Positions 1 to 6,683 of a stretch of DNA of 8,868 nucleotides are shown here, piece by piece. The notes under the pieces are model-generated. The model was not told the origin of the DNA and searched no databases. It saw only the letters and a list, made by a program, of their open reading frames with translations. A program made the position numbers and the translations under genes. Origin of the DNA: Prevotella sp. (lineage in GTDB: Bacteria > Bacteroidota > Bacteroidia > Bacteroidales > Bacteroidaceae); assembly GCA_017428805.1 (NCBI GenBank), contig JAFRQC010000021.1, forward strand, positions 1 to 8,868. The letters are read 5' to 3'. Within the stretch, counting starts at the first letter, position 1; the number at the start of each line of letters is the position of its first letter.

Positions 1-1736
1 AGGTGACAGAGGCCATCTGGATCAACAACCCCCCGTCGTTGTTGGATATGGTACAGGATGAGGACAACGGGCACTTCAATGTCCATCTGAAGGGAAAGGT
101 CATCCTCACGAGGGACCTGACGCTGCGTGTCTTCGGCTCCTACTCTTTCAACAACATTGACGACGCCCACTACTACCCCACCAGCGTATGGAACAGGGGC
201 CAGGCCTACCGGCAGCATGAGAAGACCGAAGACATGCTGGGCAACATCTCGCTCACCTACATCCTCAACCTCAGCCACTCCACCCTGAACGTGATGGCGC
301 TGGCAGAGGCGGAGAACACGAAGAAGAAAGGGTTCTACGTCACCTCGACAGGATTCAACACCGATGCCTTCGGCTACGACAAGCTCTCAGCAGGCGTCGC
401 ACGGCCCTGGGATGGCACCGACTCCTACTACGCCGACTCACACATGGAGTCGCTTCTGATGCGCGCCACATACACCCTCTTAGACAGATACACCCTGACG
501 ATGAATGCCCGTGGCGATGCTTCTTCAAAGTTCGGCAAGAACCACCGCTGGGGTTTCTTCCCCTCAGTCAGTGGTGCCTGGGTCATCAGCAAGGAGCCTT
601 GGATGAAGAAGCAGAAATTCATCAACAATGCCAAGTTGCGTATCGGTTACGGACTGTCTGGAAACCAGGCTGGCATCGACTCCTACAACTCCATGCAACT
701 CATACAGCCCAACGGTGTCGTGCCTGTAGAAGATGCACCAGCCGTAACCCTCGGCATCGTGCGTAATGCCAATCCAGACCTGAAATGGGAGATCAAACGC
801 ACATTTAACATCGGTCTCGACCTCACCTTCTGGCACAACCGTATCGCCATCACTATCGATAACTACTATTCGAAGACCACCGACATGCTCTATGTCTATG
901 ATGTGCCCGTGCCGCCATACACCTACGATAAGCTGCTGGCCAATCTGGGTTCGATGGAGAACTTCGGACTAGAGATCGGTTTCGGCATCACGCCCTTGCG
1001 CACCAACGACATGGAACTCGCCATCAATATGAACTGGTCGTTTGAGAACAACAAGCTTCTCTCGCTCGACGGCTATTACAACGGCCAGTACCTGTCGGCA
1101 CCCAGCATGAAGGGTATCTCCTCACTCTGGGGCGCAGGCTTCCACGGCTCCAGCGACGTCTGCTATCAGATTGTGGGCGAGCAGCTCGGCGTGTTCTACC
1201 TGCCCCACTGCAACGGACTCCACGTGAATGAGGACGGCAGCAAGATGTACGACATCGACGACGAAAAACAAATCTGCGGTCAGGCCACGCCCAAGGCCTT
1301 GATGGGTTCGAACATCGCCTTCCGCTACAAACAGTGGGACATGACCATGCAGATCAACGGTGCCTTCGGACACAAGATCTTCAACGGCAATGCCATCACC
1401 TACAACAATGTGCTGTCGATGCCGAACTATAACGTTGCGAAAGGAGCCGACATAGAGAACATTCAAGACCAGACCATCAGCGACTACTGGCTGGAGTCGG
1501 GCGACTATGTGAACATCGACTATATCAACATAGGCTGGAACGTTCCCATACGCTCGAAATACATCCAGGCGCTCAGGCTCTCCGCCTCCGTCAACAACCT
1601 CGCTACCATCACCGGCTACAGCGGCCTGACGCCAATGATCAACTCAAGCGTCATCAACGGCTCGCTCGGTATCGACGACAAGAACGTCTATCCGGTCTAT
1701 CGGTCATATACGATGGGACTGAGCGTCAAATTCTAG
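1..1736 (+). CDS. SusC/RagA-family TonB-dependent outer-membrane transporter, C-terminal part (5' end outside window)
   Basis: This is the C-terminal roughly 577 residues of a protein that is usually about 1000 residues long. The reading frame is open to the left edge, and the GTG at base 3 is not a real start. It should be the outer-membrane beta-barrel that imports oligosaccharides with TonB energy, capped by its SusD partner. The sequence shows family hallmarks of the SusC barrel: RGDASSKFGKNHRWGFFPS near 508-565, LRIGYGLSGNQAG near 637-675, NPDLKWEIKRTFNIGLDL near 772-825, and a NLGSMENFGLEIGFG strand pair near 940-987. It ends in MGLSVKF, with the terminal aromatic residue typical of Bam-inserted barrels. 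The plug domain, TonB box and signal peptide are not in the window. The susD-like gene starts 28 bp after the stop, so the two are very probably one operon. The substrate cannot be read from this part. Confidence 0.95.
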   Translation, partial: VTEAIWINNPPSLLDMVQDEDNGHFNVHLKGKVILTRDLTLRVFGSYSFNNIDDAHYYPTSVWNRGQAYRQHEKTEDMLGNISLTYILNLSHSTLNVMALAEAENTKKKGFYVTSTGFNTDAFGYDKLSAGVARPWDGTDSYYADSHMESLLMRATYTLLDRYTLTMNARGDASSKFGKNHRWGFFPSVSGAWVISKEPWMKKQKFINNAKLRIGYGLSGNQAGIDSYNSMQLIQPNGVVPVEDAPAVTLGIVRNANPDLKWEIKRTFNIGLDLTFWHNRIAITIDNYYSKTTDMLYVYDVPVPPYTYDKLLANLGSMENFGLEIGFGITPLRTNDMELAINMNWSFENNKLLSLDGYYNGQYLSAPSMKGISSLWGAGFHGSSDVCYQIVGEQLGVFYLPHCNGLHVNEDGSKMYDIDDEKQICGQATPKALMGSNIAFRYKQWDMTMQINGAFGHKIFNGNAITYNNVLSMPNYNVAKGADIENIQDQTISDYWLESGDYVNIDYINIGWNVPIRSKYIQALRLSASVNNLATITGYSGLTPMINSSVINGSLGIDDKNVYPVYRSYTMGLSVKF

Positions 1737-1763
1737 TTTACAGTTTATAGTTTACAGTTTACA
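1736..1763 (+). repeat. Tandem heptanucleotide repeat (4 x GTTTACA-type) between susC- and susD-like genes
   Basis: Four 7-bp units fill the whole intergenic gap: GTTTACA, GTTTATA, GTTTACA, GTTTACA. The first base of the repeat is the last base of the susC-like TAG stop, and the repeat ends one base before the susD-like ATG. No Shine-Dalgarno sequence is present, so translation of the second gene relies on this A/T-rich leader or on coupling. A change in unit number would move the spacing between the two genes but not their frames. Confidence 0.85.
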
Positions 1764-1764
1764 G

Positions 1765-3423
1765 ATGATTACCAGGATATTCAAAAGGCGGCTGATCGTT
1801 TTATCATTCATCATTTATCATTTATCATTCGGTATGATGCTCACATCATGCTCCTTAGATGAGAACCCGCGGGACCAGATTGCAGAGGAAGAAGCCTTCA
1901 GCAGCCCTGATGCCATCTTCCGCAACACCGTCGCCACCTTATATAATTATATAGGCGGAAATGAAGACGGCCAAGGTCTGCAAGGTACCTGCCGAGGCAT
2001 CTACGACCTGCAGACGTTCGGCTCCGACGAAGCCATGATACCCACACGCGGCAACGACTGGTACGACGGTGAGATATGGCAGGACCTCTACCGCCACTCC
2101 TGGACACCAGGACACTCCATGATGAAGAAATCCTGGCTGTACCTCTATAAGGTCATCACCCTCTGCAACCGCTCCATCGAACAGCTCGATGCCCACGGTC
2201 ATCTACTTAATGCTTCCGACTTGATGTCCTACAAGGCAGAGGTGCGTAGCATCAGAGCCATCTGCTACTGGTATCTGCTCGACCTCTTCGCACGCGTGCC
2301 CATCATCACTTCCACTGACAAAGCCATCAATCAGATACAACAGGCAGAGCGTAGTCAGGTGTTCGATTTCGTCGTGAGTGAACTGATGGAGTCCTGGCCC
2401 CACCTCTCTTCAGAGATCAGCGTACACCGGGGAGACTTTTACGCTCGTGTCACGCAGTCCGTGGACATTTTCGTACTCGCAAAACTGATGCTCAACGCCG
2501 AGGTCTATGCCGATGATGACTGGACAGACTCCGACCGTCCTGATGGCAGCAAGATGATGTTCAACATCGACGGACAGGTGATGAATGCTTGGGAGGCAAC
2601 CATCTACTACTGCAACATCCTGGATGATGAATTCGGATTCAGACTGGCTGATACGTACCGTGAGAACTTCGCCGTACACAACGATAATTCACCTGAGAAC
2701 ATCTGGATTATCCCTATGGACAAAGACCTCTACTACAACGAGATGCAGTACATGTACCGCTCCTGGCACTATCGCCACGCTGCCGCCTACGGATTCTCTG
2801 GCGAAAACGGCACCTGCGCCACGCTGAAAGCACTCCAGGTCTTCGGTTACGGTACGGAGGAGCAGGACGAACGCTTCAACATCAACTACTGGGCTGATGA
2901 GGTTTACGACTATGACGGCGACCTTGTGCTCGACCGTACTGGAAATCCACTCGTCTATTATCCCTGGGAGGTACAGCTCTACCTCGGCGGCAGTCCTTAT
3001 GTGGAAACGGCTGGTGCCCGTATGAAGAAATACGAGGTGGACAAAAACGGCACGAAGGACGGCCAGCTGATAGACAACGACATCGTGCTCTTCCGTTTTG
3101 CCGACGTGCTGCTGATGCGGGCAGAGGCCAAGTTGCGCAATGGCGAGGACGGACAGGATGACTTAAACGCCGTCCGCCTTCGCGCTTGGATGCCTGAGAG
3201 GCAGATCAGTCTGGAGACACTGCTCGACGAACGCCTGCTCGAACTCTGCTGGGAGGGCTGGCGGCGTCAAGACCTAATACGCTTCGGACAATACGAGAGT
3301 CTCTTCCAAGGCGATGCCTATGATGAGAAGGTCGACGAGAGCGACCATCACACCACCGTCTTCCCCATCCCCGGAGACATCATCACCCTCAATCCGAACA
3401 TCACGCAGAACAAAGGCTATTGA
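1765..3423 (+). CDS. SusD/RagB-family surface nutrient-binding lipoprotein
   Basis: The 552-residue protein has the usual SusD length (about 500-650). It should sit on the outer surface as a lipoprotein and deliver glycan to the SusC barrel. The N-terminus has basic residues (KRR, 7-9), a hydrophobic core, and the lipobox LTSC with the acylated Cys at 29. Acidic residues follow (CSLDEN), compatible with surface export. Family motifs are clear: AEVRSIRAICYWYLLDLFARVP at about 158-179 (helical TPR-like core), a DIVLFRFADVLLMRAEAKL stretch at 439-457, ELCWEGWRRQDLIRFG at about 493-508, and the terminal FPIPGDIITLNPNITQNKGY block (533-552) that closes nearly all SusD proteins. The ATG at 1765 is the only start that gives a complete lipoprotein signal. 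The core of the signal peptide is encoded by a heptanucleotide repeat (1803-1830). The gene overlaps the convergent glgX by 7 bp. Ligand not deducible. Confidence 0.96.
   Translation: MITRIFKRRLIVLSFIIYHLSFGMMLTSCSLDENPRDQIAEEEAFSSPDAIFRNTVATLYNYIGGNEDGQGLQGTCRGIYDLQTFGSDEAMIPTRGNDWYDGEIWQDLYRHSWTPGHSMMKKSWLYLYKVITLCNRSIEQLDAHGHLLNASDLMSYKAEVRSIRAICYWYLLDLFARVPIITSTDKAINQIQQAERSQVFDFVVSELMESWPHLSSEISVHRGDFYARVTQSVDIFVLAKLMLNAEVYADDDWTDSDRPDGSKMMFNIDGQVMNAWEATIYYCNILDDEFGFRLADTYRENFAVHNDNSPENIWIIPMDKDLYYNEMQYMYRSWHYRHAAAYGFSGENGTCATLKALQVFGYGTEEQDERFNINYWADEVYDYDGDLVLDRTGNPLVYYPWEVQLYLGGSPYVETAGARMKKYEVDKNGTKDGQLIDNDIVLFRFADVLLMRAEAKLRNGEDGQDDLNAVRLRAWMPERQISLETLLDERLLELCWEGWRRQDLIRFGQYESLFQGDAYDEKVDESDHHTTVFPIPGDIITLNPNITQNKGY
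1803..1830 (+). repeat. Tandem heptanucleotide repeat (4 x ATCATTT-type) inside susD signal-peptide codons
   Basis: Four contiguous 7-bp units, ATCATTC, ATCATTT, ATCATTT, ATCATTC, encode residues about 13-22 (the LSFIIYHLSF core of the signal peptide). Because 7 is not a multiple of 3, the three frames of the repeat are used in turn. Gain or loss of one unit would shift the downstream frame and abolish the protein. Units are near-identical, with C or T in the last position. Confidence 0.85.
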
Positions 3424-5552
3424 TGTAAAACCGGCTTCTTGCCTACCAATACCATAATGGAACGACCGCCCACGAGTACCTCGTTCTGGCTCTCTACAAG
3501 GGGCTCCTCACCTGGTTCGCAAATATCATCAGGAGGAGCCATCTCGGTGTTGGCAAACACATGCCATTTGTAGTCCTCCGGCAACCGCGGCAGTTCGAAG
3601 CCATGCATCTCCCAGTGCATGTTCATGGCCACATAGATGAAGTCGTCAGGGGTACCGTCATCGTCGGCATAATGTCCGTTTAGCATGAATGCCAACGTCA
3701 GGTTATTATAGCCGGTCCACGGTTGCCAGGCTTTTACACCATGCCATGAGAAGTCGGGATAGCCCAGATTGCGGTAGTCATTGTGACTCAGATGGTCCTC
3801 ATAACGCAGAACCTTGTGCATCCTGCGGAACTTGATGATTTTCTTGAAGAAGTTGAAGAGGTCGGCATTCTTCTCCAGGTTGTTCCAGTCGAGCCAGGCA
3901 ATCTCGTTGTCCTGACAGTAGGCGTTGTTGTTACCCCACTGCGTGTTGCCCATCTCGTCGCCCGAGAGCACCATGGGAATGCCTTGGCTGGTCATCAGCA
4001 TCGTGACGGCATTCTTGATCTGCTTGTGGCGCAGGTTGTTGACGCTCTCATCGTCGCATTCACCTTCCCAGCCGCAGTTCCAGCTGTTGTTACGGTCCTC
4101 ACCGTCGCGGTTATCCTCGCCATTGGCCTCGTTGTGCTTGCCGTTGTACGACACGAGGTCCATCATCGTAAAGCCGTCGTGGGCGGTGATGAAGTTCACG
4201 CTGGCCTTGATGCCACGGTTCTGGGAAGCATAGAGGTCGGGCGAACCGATAATACGCTCCTTCACATCGTCGAGCACATACTCGTCGCTCTTCAGGAAAC
4301 GCCGCATGGCATCACGGAACTTTCCGTTCCACTCTGCCCAGCGTCCCCATGAGGGGAACGATCCCACCTGATAGAGACCGCCGGCATCCCAAGCCTCGGC
4401 AATCAGCTTGGTCTTACCGAGAACCGGGTCGTGAGCCAGTGACTCCAGCAGCGGGGGATTCGCCATCGGATTGCCATTCTGGTCACGTCCGAGGATAGCG
4501 GCAAGATCGAAGCGGAAGCCATCCACATGATAGTCAGTCACCCAATAGCGCAGACTTTCGACAATCATATCGCGTACATTGGGGTTATTGCAGTTCAGCG
4601 TGTTTCCACAACCGCTGAAGTTGAAGTAGTTGCCATCCGGAGTCAGCATGTAGTAGGTCTTGTTGTCGATACCTCTGTAGGAGATATACGGGCCGTTTTC
4701 GTTACCTTCTGCTGTATGGTTGAACACCACGTCGAGAATCACTTCAATGCCGTTGGCATGCAACTGCTTGACCAGGTTCTTCAACTCGTCCACCTGCATG
4801 GAGAACTTACCCGTGGCTGCGTATGCAGCCTTGGGAGCGAAGAAACCCACATTGCTATACCCCCATAGGTTGCAAAGCATGTGCCCGTCAACAGGTGAAG
4901 GCCGGTAGTTCTCAAACTCGTCGAACTCATGAATAGGCATCAGCTCCACACAATTCACGCCCAGTTCCTTCAGATAAGGAATCTTCTCGGCAATACCGGC
5001 AAACGTGCCAGGATGTTTCACACCAGAGGCAGCACCACAGGTGAAGTTGCGCACATGCATCTCGTAGATCACAAGATCGTTGACCGGGGTTTCCAAAGGA
5101 AGGTCATCCCCCCAGTCAAAGTCATCGAACACCACGCGACTGCGATATTGGTATTTGTTGTTCCAGTCGGGCTGTTTGCCCCACACGTCACGGCCCACAA
5201 TGAGTTTTGAGTAAGGATCCATCAGTATCTTCGTCTTGTCGAACCGATGCCCCTGCTGTGGGTCGAAAGGACCGTCCATGCGGAAGCCGTATTCAATTTT
5301 CTCATAGTCGAGGTCAAACACCATCATAGAAAACACGTTGCCTAAACGGAACTCCCTGAAGAAGGGGATCTCCACAAAGGGTTCCTCCTCATGGTTGTGG
5401 AAGAGCACCAATGTGCAGTCTGTGGCATAACGGGAGTATATGGAGAAGTTCACCGCATTACCGATGACCATAGCCCCAAAGGGATACGGTCGTCCGGTAC
5501 GCAGTTTCAGCCCCTGATACTCATGAGTCGGAAATAAGTCTACTCTTTGCAT
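3417..5552 (-). CDS. glgX: Glycogen debranching enzyme / isoamylase-type GH13 (GlgX-like)
   Basis: This 711-residue enzyme should hydrolyse alpha-1,6 branch points of glycogen or of phosphorylase limit dextrin. It has no signal peptide, so it is cytoplasmic. An N-terminal CBM48-like beta domain (about 12-120, with YPFGAMVIGNAVNFSIYS and MDGPFDPQQGHRFD) precedes the (beta/alpha)8 barrel. All four GH13 regions are intact: I, DVVFNH (274-279); II, GFRFDLA with nucleophile Asp349 and Arg347; III, LIAEAWD with acid/base Glu386; IV, FITAHD with His458 and Asp459. VIYEMHVRNFT (161-171) and the long insert around NGEDNRDGEDRNNSWNCGWEG (477-497) are typical of the GlgX/isoamylase branch, GH13 subfamily 11 by family knowledge. 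A C-terminal beta domain completes it. The ATG at 5552 follows a purine-rich AGAAGAG. It converges on susD with a 7-bp tail overlap, and its promoter region is shared divergently with the lipoprotein gene. Isoamylase or TreX-like specificity cannot be excluded. Confidence 0.95.
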   Translation of the reverse strand: MQRVDLFPTHEYQGLKLRTGRPYPFGAMVIGNAVNFSIYSRYATDCTLVLFHNHEEEPFVEIPFFREFRLGNVFSMMVFDLDYEKIEYGFRMDGPFDPQQGHRFDKTKILMDPYSKLIVGRDVWGKQPDWNNKYQYRSRVVFDDFDWGDDLPLETPVNDLVIYEMHVRNFTCGAASGVKHPGTFAGIAEKIPYLKELGVNCVELMPIHEFDEFENYRPSPVDGHMLCNLWGYSNVGFFAPKAAYAATGKFSMQVDELKNLVKQLHANGIEVILDVVFNHTAEGNENGPYISYRGIDNKTYYMLTPDGNYFNFSGCGNTLNCNNPNVRDMIVESLRYWVTDYHVDGFRFDLAAILGRDQNGNPMANPPLLESLAHDPVLGKTKLIAEAWDAGGLYQVGSFPSWGRWAEWNGKFRDAMRRFLKSDEYVLDDVKERIIGSPDLYASQNRGIKASVNFITAHDGFTMMDLVSYNGKHNEANGEDNRDGEDRNNSWNCGWEGECDDESVNNLRHKQIKNAVTMLMTSQGIPMVLSGDEMGNTQWGNNNAYCQDNEIAWLDWNNLEKNADLFNFFKKIIKFRRMHKVLRYEDHLSHNDYRNLGYPDFSWHGVKAWQPWTGYNNLTLAFMLNGHYADDDGTPDDFIYVAMNMHWEMHGFELPRLPEDYKWHVFANTEMAPPDDICEPGEEPLVESQNEVLVGGRSIMVLVGKKPVLHQ

Positions 5553-5558
5553 CTCTTC

Positions 5559-5586
5559 TCACTTTTCACTTTTTAAACTTTTCACT
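5559..5586 (-). repeat. Degenerate heptanucleotide repeat in the glgX leader
   Basis: On the + strand two exact units TCACTTT (5559-5572) are followed by diverged units (TTAAACT, TTTCACT). On the glgX sense strand these read as AAAGTGA/AAAGTTT repeats. They fill most of the short predicted leader between the -7 box at 5603-5610 and the ATG. The 7-bp period matches that of the two repeats near susD, although the unit sequence differs. Confidence 0.6.
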
Positions 5587-5602
5587 TCTTTTCATCACCG
5601 TG

Positions 5603-5633
5603 CAAATATACAACAATATTTTCGATGGGGCAA
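5603..5633 (-). promoter_or_regulatory. Predicted Bacteroidetes-type promoter for glgX
   Basis: On the - strand, TATATTTG (5603-5610) matches the Bacteroidetes -7 consensus TAnnTTTG in all fixed positions. A TTG at 5631-5633 sits 20 bp upstream, the usual place for the -33 element. Transcription would start near 5596, giving a leader of about 45 nt made largely of the heptamer repeat. Prediction from sequence only. Confidence 0.6.
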
Positions 5634-5770
5634 GCCTCTTAATAACATTTCCTTAGGATTTAACGTAAATTAGGAGGACTGCCTGCCAATGACCATAACC
5701 CCGAGTATTATTCATTTGTTAAAAAATGTCTTATTTGTTATTTATGTTCTTATGTCTGAAAACTTTTTCT

Positions 5771-5778
5771 TATCTTTG
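5771..5778 (+). promoter_or_regulatory. Predicted -7 element for the lipoprotein gene
   Basis: TATCTTTG matches TAnnTTTG fully and lies 41 bp before the ATG at 5820, implying a leader of about 35 nt. No convincing -33 TTTG is seen at 19-21 bp upstream; the stretch 5711-5760 is very A/T-rich and may act as an upstream element. A GGGAG at 5812-5816 is only three bases from the ATG, which is close for a ribosome binding site. The rest of the divergent region (5640-5700) shows no gene or clear structure. Confidence 0.5.
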
Positions 5779-5819
5779 CAACCGAACAAGAATTATAAAC
5801 CCATTAAAATTGGGAGATT

Positions 5820-6683
5820 ATGAAGACTAAGAACTTTCTGATGCTGGTGGCCGTGATGACGGCAATGGCCATAACAAGTGTGATGATGACATCGTGTACC
5901 GCGAACGAGGATAATACGGTCGTGCTGCCTGATATCCCCGAAGATGTGCCCGGTGGTGACATCCCAGGTGACGGTGCACCTGGCGATGTATACAATGTAG
6001 GGTATAAGGTGGAAGGCGCTTGGGGTGAATATAATCTCGGTTATTATACAAGACCTGGCTATGGGGTAAACTATTCAGAAGTTTCTGGTGGATTCGATGC
6101 TTCTGAGTACGAATATGTTTGGATCAGATTTTCCAGCAATAGGGGCAGGTTCCGTTTCGGCGTGATTTATAACGAATGGAAGAGCACCGAGCCATGGGGC
6201 GAAGCCTATTATGAGGACGCGATAGATATCGAGAATGAAGAAGGCATCGCCTTCATCAAGATTGAGAAAGAGAAAATATACAAGTATGGTGGCCCCGACG
6301 AAGTGGAAAGTCCCTTTGCGGGAGATACATGGGACAAGCACATTCGCATGGTCTGTGCCTATCCTGTCAATGGTTGGGAAGGGATAGATGTGACCATAGA
6401 GGGCATCTGGTTCGGATCAGAGGAAGATTTCGATGTAGTCAGAGAAGCTGAATACTGGCAGGAACTGAGGGCTGCGCTGGAACAAGCAGATCGTATTATG
6501 ACGGAAGCACAGAACAACACTAAGGTGGAAATGTGGATGACGGAAGAATTGGAAATGTTTATCGAACGCGCTAATGAAATGTATAATGAAAAAACGGCCT
6601 CTGAAGAAGAAATTCGCCATATGATAGAGGAACTCAGTTGGATCACAAAGGAGGTTGAAGAGGCGATGAAATCTCAAGAATAG
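5820..6683 (+). CDS. Acidic lipoprotein with beta-rich CBM-like domain and FIVAR-like helical C-terminus
   Basis: I do not recognise this 287-residue protein as a named family. The N-terminus is a lipoprotein signal: KTK, hydrophobic core, lipobox MTSC with Cys26. The Cys is followed by TANEDN, acidic and compatible with a surface-export signal. A Pro/Gly/Asp-rich linker (about 36-56, PEDVPGGDIPGDGAPGD) tethers a beta-rich domain (about 57-205) with many Tyr, Trp and Phe residues (GYYTRPGYG, YVWIRFSSNRGRFRFG, VTIEGIWFG). This pattern resembles a jelly-roll carbohydrate-binding module. The last 80 residues (207-284) are helical and strongly acidic, with spacing like a FIVAR domain (LRAALEQADRIM ... 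LEMFIERANEMYNEKTASEEEI ... ELSWITKEVEEA). Likely role: extracellular glycan binding or adhesion, by inference. It has its own predicted promoter and a hairpin after the stop. Its codon and base use looks more A/T-rich than the neighbouring genes. The opposing ORF on the - strand overlaps its last 267 bp. Confidence 0.85.
   Translation: MKTKNFLMLVAVMTAMAITSVMMTSCTANEDNTVVLPDIPEDVPGGDIPGDGAPGDVYNVGYKVEGAWGEYNLGYYTRPGYGVNYSEVSGGFDASEYEYVWIRFSSNRGRFRFGVIYNEWKSTEPWGEAYYEDAIDIENEEGIAFIKIEKEKIYKYGGPDEVESPFAGDTWDKHIRMVCAYPVNGWEGIDVTIEGIWFGSEEDFDVVREAEYWQELRAALEQADRIMTEAQNNTKVEMWMTEELEMFIERANEMYNEKTASEEEIRHMIEELSWITKEVEEAMKSQE

Noticed and set aside
3..5. GTG at base 3 as the start of the SusC-like gene
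   Set aside because: The encoded sequence begins in the middle of the barrel; plug, TonB box and signal peptide are missing, so the gene simply extends beyond the window.
1898..2827. Several short open frames on both strands within the susD-like gene
   Set aside because: All overlap well-conserved SusD coding sequence, lack start context and show low-complexity translations.
3783..4352. A 189-codon + strand open frame inside glgX, rich in Val/Leu
   Set aside because: It is antisense to the conserved GH13 barrel, whose catalytic motifs fix the - strand as coding; the hydrophobicity is a by-product of the reverse frame.
5949..5988. Imperfect repeat of GGTGAC/GGCGAT codons in the lipoprotein linker considered as a mobile repeat
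   Set aside because: It is explained by the Pro/Gly/Asp linker repeat of the protein and has no inverted ends or copies elsewhere in the window.
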